A stretch of DNA of 42,473 nucleotides from Dysgonomonas sp. HGC4 (GTDB taxonomy: Bacteria; Bacteroidota; Bacteroidia; Bacteroidales; Dysgonomonadaceae), in NCBI RefSeq assembly GCF_001261715.1, contig NZ_CVRU01000059.1, forward strand, positions 1-42,473, given 5' to 3'. The translations under genes and the position numbers were made by a program. Positions 18,538-25,901 of this stretch are shown one piece after another; the stretch's first letter is position 1, and each line of letters starts with the position of its first letter. Below the pieces are notes generated by a model. The model saw only the letters and a program-made list of their open reading frames with translations. It was not told the origin of the DNA and ran no database searches.

Positions 18538-18567
18538 GTGCAGTGTGAAAACATTGCACTTTTTTTA
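18538..18567 (+). terminator. Terminator of the integrase operon
   Basis: A 9-bp stem, GTGCAGTGT with ACATTGCAC (one G-U), has a GAAA loop and eight T follow. It lies 25 bases after the upstream stop. Confidence 0.88.
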
Positions 18568-18572
18568 TGTCA

Positions 18573-18616
18573 ACTTGTTTCTTCTTGCGTGGGCTTGTCG
18601 ACAAGTATGCACAAGT
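18573..18616. repeat. 44-bp direct repeat, copy upstream of the excisionase-like gene
   Basis: Partner of 16153-16196. This copy contains the perfect palindrome CTTGTCGACAAG. It ends 31 bases before the -7 box at 18648, the same geometry as at the integrase promoter. Confidence 0.75.
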
Positions 18617-18628
18617 TTAATTATTTAT

Positions 18629-18655
18629 TTGTCAATTATTTATCCTATATTTTTG
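18629..18655 (+). promoter_or_regulatory. Promoter for the 18754-20430 operon
   Basis: TTG at 18629-18631 and TATTTTTG at 18648-18655 are separated by 16 bp, shorter than the usual 19-21. The box continues as TTTGTAGTGT, identical to the bases after the -7 box of the 25353 promoter. Confidence 0.55.
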
Positions 18656-18753
18656 TAGTGTGAAAAGTATAGAGAGGATATGCGAACCTCTATGACTGCT
18701 TTGAATAGCTCGTATACTATTTGAGAGTGGACGTAACCAATAAACATAGAACA

Positions 18754-19050
18754 ATGAATAAAATGTTTGATTTGGTAAATAAATACCCTGACCTGAATAT
18801 TACAGTAAAAGCAGGGGAGTTAAAAGAGTGGGCTGAATATATCGTAAGATTGACGCACCAAGAGTTAGAACAGCAAGTTGTTAATGCCAAATGTGAGACT
18901 TACCTAAGTCGTGATGAAGTCGCAGAGATGCTCCGAGTAAATAAATCTACATTATGGCGATGGAACAAGCAAGATTATTTAAAACCTATTGAAGTAGGTG
19001 GAAAACGTAAGTATAAAATGAGTGATGTTAAACGAATTTTAAACAATTAA
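18754..19050 (+). CDS. Excisionase-like HTH_17/MerR-type DNA-binding protein
   Basis: The ATG at 18754 (98 residues) is preferred over an upstream TTG. The C-terminal half is a winged-helix domain of the excisionase type: YLSRDEVAEMLRVNKSTLWRWNKQDYLKPIEVGGKRKYKMSDVKRIL, residues about 50-97. The N-terminal half is a short helical region (FDLVNKYPDLNITVKAGELKEWAEYIV), as in many Bacteroidetes helix-turn-helix proteins of integrated elements. It probably acts as a recombination directionality factor or as a regulator of the replication genes that follow in the same direction. Confidence 0.85.
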   Translation: MNKMFDLVNKYPDLNITVKAGELKEWAEYIVRLTHQELEQQVVNAKCETYLSRDEVAEMLRVNKSTLWRWNKQDYLKPIEVGGKRKYKMSDVKRILNN

Positions 19051-19061
19051 AAAAATAAATA

Positions 19062-19394
19062 ATGAATAACTATATATTGAACTCAGTGAAGGTTGTAGGG
19101 AATACCAATGAGGTAAAACGATTTATTACAAACCATTTATATCAGAAGTATGAAGATATTATATACAATTCTGTATTGGCAATGGAGCATTCTTACTTCT
19201 TTGGTGAAACCGAAGAACGTAGTATGTATTCAATAGACTTTATAACTATTTCAACTTTTGCTTTACCTCTAATAATACACCTCAGTAAGGTTTATTATGA
19301 TTTAGAATTTTGTTATTCATGGCATTCATATCAACAAACCTTCGATTTTGGAAATGTAATAGTAGTATCAGGAGAAATTTTAGAATTACCTTAA
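19062..19394 (+). CDS. Small protein resembling the Api92-like/DUF1281 ferredoxin-like family
   Basis: 110 residues, 11 bp after the HTH gene. The layout (NSVKVVGNTNEVKRFI at the start, then IDFITISTFALPLIIHLSKVYYDLEFCYSWHSYQQTFDFG) recalls the Api92-like proteins of phages and plasmids, which have the pattern of an N-terminal strand-helix followed by a conserved PL-I--LS--Y-DLEF segment. The tryptophan-glycine signature of the family is weak here, so this is a tentative assignment. It lies between the excisionase-like gene and the helicase and probably belongs to the same transcript. Confidence 0.6.
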   Translation: MNNYILNSVKVVGNTNEVKRFITNHLYQKYEDIIYNSVLAMEHSYFFGETEERSMYSIDFITISTFALPLIIHLSKVYYDLEFCYSWHSYQQTFDFGNVIVVSGEILELP

Positions 19395-19419
19395 TTAAAT
19401 TAAATACCTAATAATCAAA

Positions 19420-20430
19420 ATGAAAATAAATAATATACAAGAAACTATTGAAGGGGCTGTGCCAAGCACTCCCCTTTCACAATACAAAGACTTACTCATT
19501 ATAAAATCTGCTAATGAGTGGATACAAGAAGCTAAAAAGAAACCCACGCCCAAAATGTTATGTGGAGAACTATGGTTTGAAGGAGAGCTTTGCATATTAT
19601 TTGCGAGTAACAACATTGGAAAAACTATTCTTGGGGTACAAATAGCAGATAGCATAAGCCGTGGAGTGCAAATGGGGAACTTTAAACTTCAAACACCAAA
19701 ACAGAAAGTTTTATATCTTGATTGTGAGTTGACTGACAAGCAATTTCAAAGAAGATATAGCAATGAGGACGAAACTGATGAATATTCTTTTGATAACAAC
19801 TTCAAACGTGTTGAGATAAATTCTAATGCTGACGTTCCAACTTATACCGATTTTGAAACTGGTGTATATCATGCGGTAGAACGAGCAATTATAGAGACTC
19901 AAGCAAAAGTTCTTATCATTGACAACCTTACCTTTCTCAAAAGTGGAACGGAGACAGCTAAAGATGCTATACCTCTGATGAAGACACTGAAAATGTTGAA
20001 AACGAAGCATGCTTTATCAATCATGGCATTAGCACATACACCAAAACGTGATGCAACTAGCCCATTAACTATAAATGATATGCAAGGGAGTGCTATGATT
20101 GGTAATTTTATAGATAGTTGTTTTGCCATAGGTAAAAGTGTCTCTGATGACCTACGATATATCAAACAACTGAAACAGCGAAGTTGCGAACATGTGTACC
20201 ATGCAGATAATGTTGTTATTGCTGAAATATCTAAACCATCTAATTTTCTGCAATTAGAGTTTGTAGGGAACGGGGAAGAAAGTAAACTTCTGAAACTTCC
20301 AAGCGAAAAAGATAAAGATGAGTTGATTACTAATGTCAAGAAATTACGCTCAGAAGGTTTTACTGTCAGAGAGATAGCAGAACAATTGAATATTAGCAAA
20401 AGTACGGCTGATAGATTATCAAAGAAGTAA
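19420..20430 (+). CDS. RepA-like AAA ATPase (AAA_25), replicative helicase candidate
   Basis: 336 residues with a RecA-type fold. The P-loop ASNNIGKT near residue 67 has Ala in place of the first Gly. Walker B is VLIIDNLTFL near 165, followed by MALAHTPKR and NDMQGSAMIGNFIDS, the usual AAA_25/RepA motifs. The C-terminus carries a small helix-turn-helix (LRSEGFTVREIAEQLNISKSTADRL). Such proteins act as DnaB-like or RepA helicases for plasmids and islands. It converges on the primase-like gene, with a repeat-rich 316-bp gap between them that is a candidate origin. Confidence 0.85.
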   Translation: MKINNIQETIEGAVPSTPLSQYKDLLIIKSANEWIQEAKKKPTPKMLCGELWFEGELCILFASNNIGKTILGVQIADSISRGVQMGNFKLQTPKQKVLYLDCELTDKQFQRRYSNEDETDEYSFDNNFKRVEINSNADVPTYTDFETGVYHAVERAIIETQAKVLIIDNLTFLKSGTETAKDAIPLMKTLKMLKTKHALSIMALAHTPKRDATSPLTINDMQGSAMIGNFIDSCFAIGKSVSDDLRYIKQLKQRSCEHVYHADNVVIAEISKPSNFLQLEFVGNGEESKLLKLPSEKDKDELITNVKKLRSEGFTVREIAEQLNISKSTADRLSKK

Positions 20431-20438
20431 TAATTTTC

Positions 20439-20712
20439 TGTCCCAATCTGTCCCGAATGTCCCACTTCTCAGAGATTGAGACAATGGGACACGTGGGGCA
20501 ACTCATTGAACCTCTTTCTGCCTATTGCAATATATATAATAAGGGTATGGCGGATAAAGTAGCAAGTTTGGATAGAATTCAGGGAGCGACTATCCGTTTT
20601 AGGCAAGCAGGAGATAGGTAGCCATACCGTCCCATGCTCTAGGGTTGGTGTATCCGTATATCTAAAGAACACCAAACTATACCCATCTATATAGTGAGTA
20701 TGGTTGGGTGTA
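20439..20712. other. Repeat-rich convergent intergenic region, candidate replication origin of element 1
   Basis: The gap between helicase and primase-like genes contains three direct TGTCCC copies (20439, 20449, 20458), one inverted copy (20486-20491), and GTCCCA at 20629. It also has nested inverted repeats: GGTATGGC (20544-20551) with GCCATACC (20621-20628), CGGATA (20551) with TATCCG (20591-20596), and TTGGTGT (20645) with ACACCAA (20669). A bulged 10-bp stem near 20672-20710 precedes TTTTTT and may be a terminator. No convincing gene lies here. Confidence 0.5.
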
Positions 20713-20746
20713 TTTTTTAGCTTTTGATAAAAATTTTCTAAAAAAA

Positions 20747-22174
20747 TTACCGATTATCCACAAGTTGACCTTCAAGTTTCTTCTTATATGCCTGTATGGT
20801 CTTATCTGATATCCCAGTAAGTTTTGCAAGACCCCGAATTGTAACATTCCGATTATCCATGTATACCTTCACGAACCTATCATATTTCTCCTGATTAGAA
20901 GTTTTAATATTATTATCCTTTAAACTACTTCTGACTGTGTTTTCAGATATACCCAATTCTTTAGCATTCTCTTTTACCGTTTTTGTAAAATCATAACTAC
21001 CTAAAATATTAGAGTCTCTTGTTTTTCTGCGGGCTTTACCTAATGCTTTAGACTTTTCGGGTCGGGATAGATGCTTTTGCTCAGGGGCAATTAGATACTT
21101 CCTTTTGCCTAAATTATCATATTGGCTCATATCTGATTTATAAACGCTGATAGCAATAGTACATATTCTTGATACATTCCAATCGTCAGACTTCTCACAC
21201 TTGGTTATATATAGCCAATAAATATTTTGAGCAAGTTCCTCTAAAGTTATTTCAGGCTTTATATTTCTGATAGTAATACCCCAATTGAATAGCATATTAT
21301 TACGATAACCTTTCTTTACTTTCCTAATCTTGTTATCTATATCAAATAGAAAATTTATCTTATATATTCCTTGGTCAGATACATTTGTGTATACATCATT
21401 TTGATTAAGAACAGCAAATGATTCATTAGTTAAAGTTGGTCTGAATGTTTCCATATCAAATGAGCCTAACAACGTTACAAGGTCTGATATGGGTGTAGTA
21501 ATTTGCTCATTTAGCTTTAATGTTCCTCTCTCTTTTTCTAAAATATTACTTTTGAGCTTTTTACTACACTTACCTTTATTTAATAAATTAGTAATATTAT
21601 AATTATCAATTATATATAGAAATGAATCCAGGTTATATATTTTATCATTTGTAATAATGGTAGCGGAATGACCGCTACCGAACATTTGTTGTGAAACATT
21701 GAAACAATTATTATCTATATAATTCAAATAATCATTACCTAAATCTATCAAAATGGTATTTAATAATAAATTCAAATAGTATTTATAACTTTCATTTGAG
21801 TCAATGATAAAATCAACTAAGTATACTAATCTAAATCTGTTTAGTTTACCATCCTGTAAATTGCTGATTGTAGTGTAGCTAATATTGGGTTTAAAGGTCA
21901 GCTTTTGATAGATACTATCTAAGCTATTAATGCTATCATCAAAATCAAACCAAATGAAATTGGTCTGCTTAAAATTATTAATGGTCTTTTCTTTATTCCC
22001 ATATTCTCCCTGAACATGGAATGAGTGGCTAAAGCTATATCCTTGTCGAATCAATCCGACCATATCTTTGCAGCTTATATTTTTTCTTATACCATATCTT
22101 ACATTCTTGAAAATTGGTTTTGTGGTGTAATTCATTATTGATACACCGAGTTCGTTAATCTTAAAACTTTCCAT
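20747..22174 (-). CDS. Primase-like replication protein with C-terminal HTH repeats
   Basis: I use the ATG at 22174 (475 residues); the frame is open further upstream but only to a TTG. The N-terminal part has TNFIWFDFDDS near residue 75, then TTISNLQDGKLNRFRLVYLVDF and later QQMFGSGHSATII. This D-x-D plus R-x-R-x-V pattern is that of archaeo-eukaryotic-type primases found in Bacteroidetes plasmids and phages. No helicase motifs follow; the convergent AAA_25 gene may supply that function. The C-terminus has two helix-turn-helix segments, NAKELGISENTVRSSLK and GLAKLTGISDKTIQAYKKKL, which may bind origin repeats. Confidence 0.7.
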   Translation of the reverse strand: MESFKINELGVSIMNYTTKPIFKNVRYGIRKNISCKDMVGLIRQGYSFSHSFHVQGEYGNKEKTINNFKQTNFIWFDFDDSINSLDSIYQKLTFKPNISYTTISNLQDGKLNRFRLVYLVDFIIDSNESYKYYLNLLLNTILIDLGNDYLNYIDNNCFNVSQQMFGSGHSATIITNDKIYNLDSFLYIIDNYNITNLLNKGKCSKKLKSNILEKERGTLKLNEQITTPISDLVTLLGSFDMETFRPTLTNESFAVLNQNDVYTNVSDQGIYKINFLFDIDNKIRKVKKGYRNNMLFNWGITIRNIKPEITLEELAQNIYWLYITKCEKSDDWNVSRICTIAISVYKSDMSQYDNLGKRKYLIAPEQKHLSRPEKSKALGKARRKTRDSNILGSYDFTKTVKENAKELGISENTVRSSLKDNNIKTSNQEKYDRFVKVYMDNRNVTIRGLAKLTGISDKTIQAYKKKLEGQLVDNR

Positions 22175-22443
22175 AAACTTATATTTATAGAAAATATAGG
22201 ATTCCAATGATTAAAGTAAATAGTTAATGTATTTTCAAATAATTATTCTTTTAATCTAAATAAAAATAGTGTTGATAAATAGCCAATATGTAGCTTCACA
22301 GACACCTATCGTATATATAATTCAAATGTGCCTTTTTAGTGTTTTTGTTTGTTGATAAGGGTTACAAGAGATATTTAGTATAAAATAGGCTCGAAAACAG
22401 CGAATGTGATGGATAGCTAAATAAAATTGTGCTGAATTTTCGG
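22175..22443. other. Gene-free AT-rich spacer
   Basis: Upstream region of the primase-like gene and downstream region of the MORN-TonB gene. I see no convincing promoter, repeat or RNA apart from the terminator that follows at 22444. Confidence 0.5.
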
Positions 22444-22473
22444 AAAATGAAAAAGGTGGAGTAAATCCACCTT
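22444..22473 (-). terminator. Terminator after the MORN-TonB gene
   Basis: The stem AAGGTGGA (22453-22460) with TCCACCTT (22466-22473) is followed on the minus strand by TTTCATTTT. It begins 11 bases after the stop of the leftward gene. Confidence 0.85.
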
Positions 22474-22483
22474 CTGATTTTCA

Positions 22484-23575
22484 TTATCGTACCTCAATAA
22501 TCAATAATTTTGTCATACTCCAAAAACTGACAGGGTCTAATATGCGTATTGCTAAGTATCCATCATCTTCTTTCTGCAATCGATAACTGTCAGTAGGATG
22601 TTTAGAGAGTACTTTAGCCATTTTAGAATAGGGTGATATTCGTCTTACCTTGTTAATATTAACTTTAAGCAGAGAGCTTTCTTTAATATTTCCATTCAGG
22701 ACTTCACTTAATTCTTTAGTAGTGCCAAATATATAATAAGCTGTTTCAGAATCAGTAACCTTAATATCCTTTGTAGTTGAACTTGTTGTAGTATTGGTTG
22801 TTCTATTTGCATTTCCTGATAACTTAAATATAATCGGCATTGTATATATATCTAGCACATTAACTCCATTTTTAGTTGCAGGAATCCATTTAGGCATACT
22901 TTTGACTATACGGATAGCTTCTTGGTCAAGAGCAGAGTCAACACCTATTTTAACTTGGGGATTGACTATACTTCCATCTGAATTTACAATAAAACTTACC
23001 GTAACACGTCCTTCTATTCCGTTTTCAGCAGCATTGATAGGATACCTTAAGTTCTCACCTATAAATTTCATAAGAGCCTTATCACCCCCTTGAAATTGAG
23101 GCTTTGTTTCAGTATCTTCATATCTCAGGCTACCATCTTCTCTATTCACAATAACATTATTGTTAGATTGGTTAGAAGATAATCCATTGCCACCTTTCGG
23201 GTAATATATGCGTTGCCCATATTCATATTTTCCGTCCTCTCGTAGCTTCCCATTTTCATAGTATTCTTTGAAAACTCCATGTTTTTGACTATCCTGATAT
23301 GTATAGGAACTTTCCAACTGACCATTATTGTAGTAGGAACTAAAGATTCCGCTAGCGACACCATTATCATTATATGACTCCTCATATTGTAATTTCCCAT
23401 TTTCATAATAGTATTTGCATATTCCAATCTTTCGTCCATTCTTATAGGTCTCATCACTTTTTACTTTTCCATTCTCATAGTAGGATTTATATGTACCATT
23501 TTTTGATTGGCTTTTTATAGTTGAAAAACTTGAGCTTATTATGGTAATGATTAGTAGTATCAATAATTTTTTCAT
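22484..23575 (-). CDS. Exported MORN (YwqK-type) repeat protein with TonB C-terminal domain
   Basis: 363 residues. A signal peptide at 1-22 (LLILLIITIISSSFSTIKSQ) is followed by four YwqK/MORN-variant repeats of the form YYENGKL---E-Y--G (about 26-128). A linker leads to a TonB C-terminal domain (about 160-255), with NLRYPINAAENGIEGRVTVSFIVNSDGSI and VKSMPKWIPATKNGV. The last 100 residues form a further domain that I do not recognise. The YwqK family is annotated in databases as antitoxin-like, but the role of exported versions is unclear. It lies 28 bp downstream of the MORN lipoprotein gene, so the two probably form one operon of envelope proteins. Confidence 0.85.
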   Translation of the reverse strand: MKKLLILLIITIISSSFSTIKSQSKNGTYKSYYENGKVKSDETYKNGRKIGICKYYYENGKLQYEESYNDNGVASGIFSSYYNNGQLESSYTYQDSQKHGVFKEYYENGKLREDGKYEYGQRIYYPKGGNGLSSNQSNNNVIVNREDGSLRYEDTETKPQFQGGDKALMKFIGENLRYPINAAENGIEGRVTVSFIVNSDGSIVNPQVKIGVDSALDQEAIRIVKSMPKWIPATKNGVNVLDIYTMPIIFKLSGNANRTTNTTTSSTTKDIKVTDSETAYYIFGTTKELSEVLNGNIKESSLLKVNINKVRRISPYSKMAKVLSKHPTDSYRLQKEDDGYLAIRILDPVSFWSMTKLLIIEVR

Positions 23576-23603
23576 ATTCTATGTTTTATTTGTGGTGGCT
23601 TAA

Positions 23604-24575
23604 TCAATACCTAGGTTCATAATCATCATTATTTTGATACCCTTCTTCTTTTACTTGCCCATTTTCAAAGTATGATTTGAATTTTCCATTGGGATAGTTG
23701 TCTTTAAATGTTTCTTCACGCTCTAGTTTTCCACTCTCATAGTATGTTTTGCATACACCATCAAGTTTCCCATTTTTGAATATTTCCTCAGATTTAAGTT
23801 TTCCGTTTTCATAGTATGATTTTACAAGACCATCTTTTTCGCTATCCTTATATTTTCCCTCACTACTTAATTGCCCATTTTCGTAATATGTTTTAAATGC
23901 TCCGTTAAGAATGTCTTGTACAAATGTGAATTCTTGTTTTAATTGACCGTTTTCTTCATAATAGTCTTTATAGACACCATCGTGGGCATTATTTTTAAAT
24001 GATTTTTCTGTTTCTACCTTTCCATTTTTATAATAGACCCTTGAGACACCTTCCATTTTGTCGTTCTTGTACATATCCTCACTTTTAAGTACCCCATTTT
24101 CATAGTAGCTTTTAGATATTCCATTGAGTTTACCATCTGTATACATTACTTCATCCTGAACCTGTCCATTATTATAATAGGATTTGTGGACACCTACTTT
24201 TTTCCCATTGTTGGTTTCACCTTCATTCCATAATTGCCCATCTTCATAGTACCATTTGTACTTACCATGAGGAACACCTTTTTCAAATTTTACATCTTCT
24301 TTTAGTTGCCCATTTTGGTAATACGATTTTGTGCTTCCATCTATCAAGCCATCCTTGACAGACATTTCTGTTTGTATCTGCTTGACCTTAACATAATCTA
24401 GGTCTGCATTATAGTAGGTGACAGCCTTACCTGTAAATGGTTGGGAAGAGTTTACTTCATAAAAAATACCATTGCGGTTTTGTAGTTCTTTTTCGTCAAT
24501 GGTTTTTTCTTCTTTACAACTGATTAAAGTTATCGAAAGAATTAGTGCTAGAGATAAGTAGTTTCTTAAAAACAT
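23604..24575 (-). CDS. MORN/YwqK-repeat lipoprotein
   Basis: 323 residues. A lipoprotein signal (LALILSITLISC, cysteine near residue 20) is followed by about eleven YwqK/MORN-variant repeats of roughly 23 residues with the core S-Y-Y-E-N-G-Q-L---E---K-G---G. The tandem repeats are also obvious at DNA level as recurring CCCATTTTCATAGTA-like blocks. Such proteins form elongated beta sheets on the cell surface and may bind partners. The stop at 23604 is 28 bp before the next gene, which shares the repeat family and may be a paralogue with an added TonB domain. No catalytic motif is visible. Confidence 0.85.
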   Translation of the reverse strand: MFLRNYLSLALILSITLISCKEEKTIDEKELQNRNGIFYEVNSSQPFTGKAVTYYNADLDYVKVKQIQTEMSVKDGLIDGSTKSYYQNGQLKEDVKFEKGVPHGKYKWYYEDGQLWNEGETNNGKKVGVHKSYYNNGQVQDEVMYTDGKLNGISKSYYENGVLKSEDMYKNDKMEGVSRVYYKNGKVETEKSFKNNAHDGVYKDYYEENGQLKQEFTFVQDILNGAFKTYYENGQLSSEGKYKDSEKDGLVKSYYENGKLKSEEIFKNGKLDGVCKTYYESGKLEREETFKDNYPNGKFKSYFENGQVKEEGYQNNDDYEPRY

Positions 24576-24631
24576 ATAGTGATAGATTCATTTTGTTCAT
24601 CTGTCCCAAATGAACTATATAAATACAATGA

Positions 24632-24779
24632 AGACGTAGGACATTAGCCATCCGCCATCAGGTATCGCCAAACACCTCACTACAAACGACTAAAGCCTAC
24701 GTCTCATTATATTGAAACGTAGGCATTTAGTTATCTAATCCTTGTAGTGGTTGAAATTTTGGCGATTTCGATGGTGAGG
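24632..24779. repeat. Nested long imperfect inverted repeat in element 1
   Basis: Paired arms from outside in are ATCGCCAAA (24664-24672) with TTTGGCGAT (24758-24766), CACTACAA (24678-24685) with TTGTAGTG (24742-24749), and ACTAAA-GCCTACGT (24689-24702) with ACGTAGGC-A-TTTAGT (24717-24731), one bulge. An upstream AGACGTAGG (24632-24640) can instead pair with CCTACGTCT (24696-24704), so two folds exclude each other. CCTCAC (24675) also matches GTGAGG (24774-24779). No ORF fits. It may be a structured RNA, a transfer or replication origin, or a recombination site. Confidence 0.7.
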
Positions 24780-24868
24780 ATTATACTAAACGCTTCTTTT
24801 TAATTCTAATATGTAACTATATCATCAACGCTTTGAATTTATAGTTAATACAAAGTTATAATATATTT

Positions 24869-25183
24869 TTAATCTATTTGCTTTTCGTGTAGTATTTTAG
24901 CTTGGTTATAAACCTGTTCCAATGTAGGGAAGTTGTCCACAATCCAAACATCTTCATTGATTTTGACTAGACCAAAGACTTGTATATCTTCTTTTTTAGT
25001 ATCCTTAAATAAATCCTTAATATCCGCATTCAGGCAATCCGCAACCTGCTTAAGCCTTTCAAATGTTGGATTACCATTTAAGCTATTTGATAAGTTGACC
25101 CGATTGATTCCAATCATATCGGCAAGGTCTTGCATAGTCTTTTTCTGTTGCTTGAGCAGCTCTTTTATTCTTAATTCTTCCAT
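24869..25183 (-). CDS. XRE-family repressor-like HTH protein
   Basis: The ATG at 25183 gives 104 residues beginning MEELRIKELLKQQ. Residues 5-58 are a Cro/CI-type helix-turn-helix (KKTMQDLADMIGINRVNLSNSLNGNPTFERLKQVADCL). The C-terminal half (VFGLVKINEDVWIVDNFPTLEQVYNQ) is a small domain often seen behind XRE domains in Bacteroidetes elements. It is divergent from the 25353-26213 operon, and two palindromes with CACTA/TAGTG half-sites lie between them, one over the operon's -7 box. It is therefore probably a repressor of that operon and of itself. Confidence 0.85.
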   Translation of the reverse strand: MEELRIKELLKQQKKTMQDLADMIGINRVNLSNSLNGNPTFERLKQVADCLNADIKDLFKDTKKEDIQVFGLVKINEDVWIVDNFPTLEQVYNQAKILHEKQID

Positions 25184-25231
25184 ATATATGCTGTAATGGT
25201 TTATTAATAACAAATATACTTATCAAATCGA

Positions 25232-25253
25232 AACACTATTACAAAATAGTGTT
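25232..25253. promoter_or_regulatory. Palindromic operator candidate 1
   Basis: AACACTATT and AATAGTGTT form a perfect 9-bp palindrome with a 4-base centre. It lies 49 bp before the XRE start codon on the minus side, well placed for autoregulation. Confidence 0.6.
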
Positions 25254-25289
25254 AAATATTTATTATACCATTACATTACTATCGTTTCA

Positions 25290-25321
25290 TTTGCTTTTTT
25301 AATAATTTAGCACTACATTTG
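25290..25321 (+). promoter_or_regulatory. Promoter for the 25353-26213 operon
   Basis: TTTG at 25290-25293, a 20-bp spacer and TACATTTG at 25314-25321 match the Bacteroidetes consensus exactly. The start codon is 32 bases further on. Confidence 0.85.
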
Positions 25322-25326
25322 TAGTG
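25311..25326. promoter_or_regulatory. Palindromic operator candidate 2 over the -7 box
   Basis: CACTACA-TT-TGTAGTG is a perfect 16-bp palindrome covering the -7 box of the promoter above, so a bound protein would block RNA polymerase. It shares the CACTA/TAGTG half-sites with candidate 1. Confidence 0.7.
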
Positions 25327-25352
25327 TAAATGATTAATAAAGCATTACAGAT

Positions 25353-25553
25353 ATGAAAGCAAAAGTCGGTCAGTATTATTTCGGAAGACATCGCAATATA
25401 TGGGGTGTATGGGTTTATGACGTAGTTAATACTGAAACAGGCTACACAAGCGGAAAATTCATTAAAGACTGTGTAAATTATGAGGATGCTGTGCGTGAAA
25501 TGTATGCTTTGAATGGTTGGAGACAACCTAGCACAATATCAAAAAGGTTCTAA
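25353..25553 (+). CDS. Small uncharacterised protein
   Basis: 66 residues, MKAKVGQYYFGRHRNIWGVW at the start, rich in aromatic residues and Gly; predicted to be a small beta-rich cytoplasmic protein. Placement supports it as real: it follows a consensus promoter by 32 bases and is the first of three closely spaced small genes. The family is one I have the impression of meeting in Bacteroides mobile elements, with no known function. Confidence 0.65.
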   Translation: MKAKVGQYYFGRHRNIWGVWVYDVVNTETGYTSGKFIKDCVNYEDAVREMYALNGWRQPSTISKRF

Positions 25554-25572
25554 TTAAAATATAATTATTTAT

Positions 25573-25899
25573 ATGAAAAATACTATCAACAACTTAGCAT
25601 TACTAAATAGAGCCACAAACATGGTTATCAAAGGTTATGACCTTACTCAGTCATTACAAACATCTGTTTTGATTGAAACATTACAATTCAAGTTGATTAA
25701 TGGAACTGCACATTTTATTTACAGAAAGACTAATGGTAAGCTTCGTGAAGCATTTGGTACATTGCTTGAAAGAGTTGCTGACAGAAATATTAATGGTCGT
25801 GGTTATCCAAGAAAGTTAGATGGAATACAAGCCTACTTTGATATTGAAGAACAAGCATGGAGAAGTTTTAGATATGAAAATCTAGTAACAATACTTTAA
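25573..25899 (+). CDS. SH3-like beta-barrel (WYL_2/DUF2693-type) small protein
   Basis: 108 residues. The segment FKLINGTAHFIYRKTNGKLREAFGTL (about residues 38-63) is characteristic of a short Sm/SH3-like barrel family common in Bacteroides phages and islands. The later GIQAYFDIEEQAWRSFRYENLV completes the pattern. The family is thought to bind nucleic acid but has no proven role. It lies 19 bp after the upstream gene and 2 bp before the next, consistent with one operon under the XRE repressor. Confidence 0.7.
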   Translation: MKNTINNLALLNRATNMVIKGYDLTQSLQTSVLIETLQFKLINGTAHFIYRKTNGKLREAFGTLLERVADRNINGRGYPRKLDGIQAYFDIEEQAWRSFRYENLVTIL

Positions 25900-25901
25900 T
25901 C

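Noticed and set aside
20469-20675. Minus-strand ORF in the helicase-primase gap
   Set aside because: It overlaps the nested inverted repeats, has no family features or promoter, and its low-complexity-like sequence fits chance.
20747-22207. Longer start of the primase-like protein at 22207
   Set aside because: That codon is TTG; the ATG at 22174 is a better start and the extra residues add no motif.
23604-24330. CRISPR-like array from regularly repeated DNA blocks
   Set aside because: The repeats are in frame, of about 69 bp, and encode degenerate MORN/YwqK repeats; there are no unique spacers and no cas genes.
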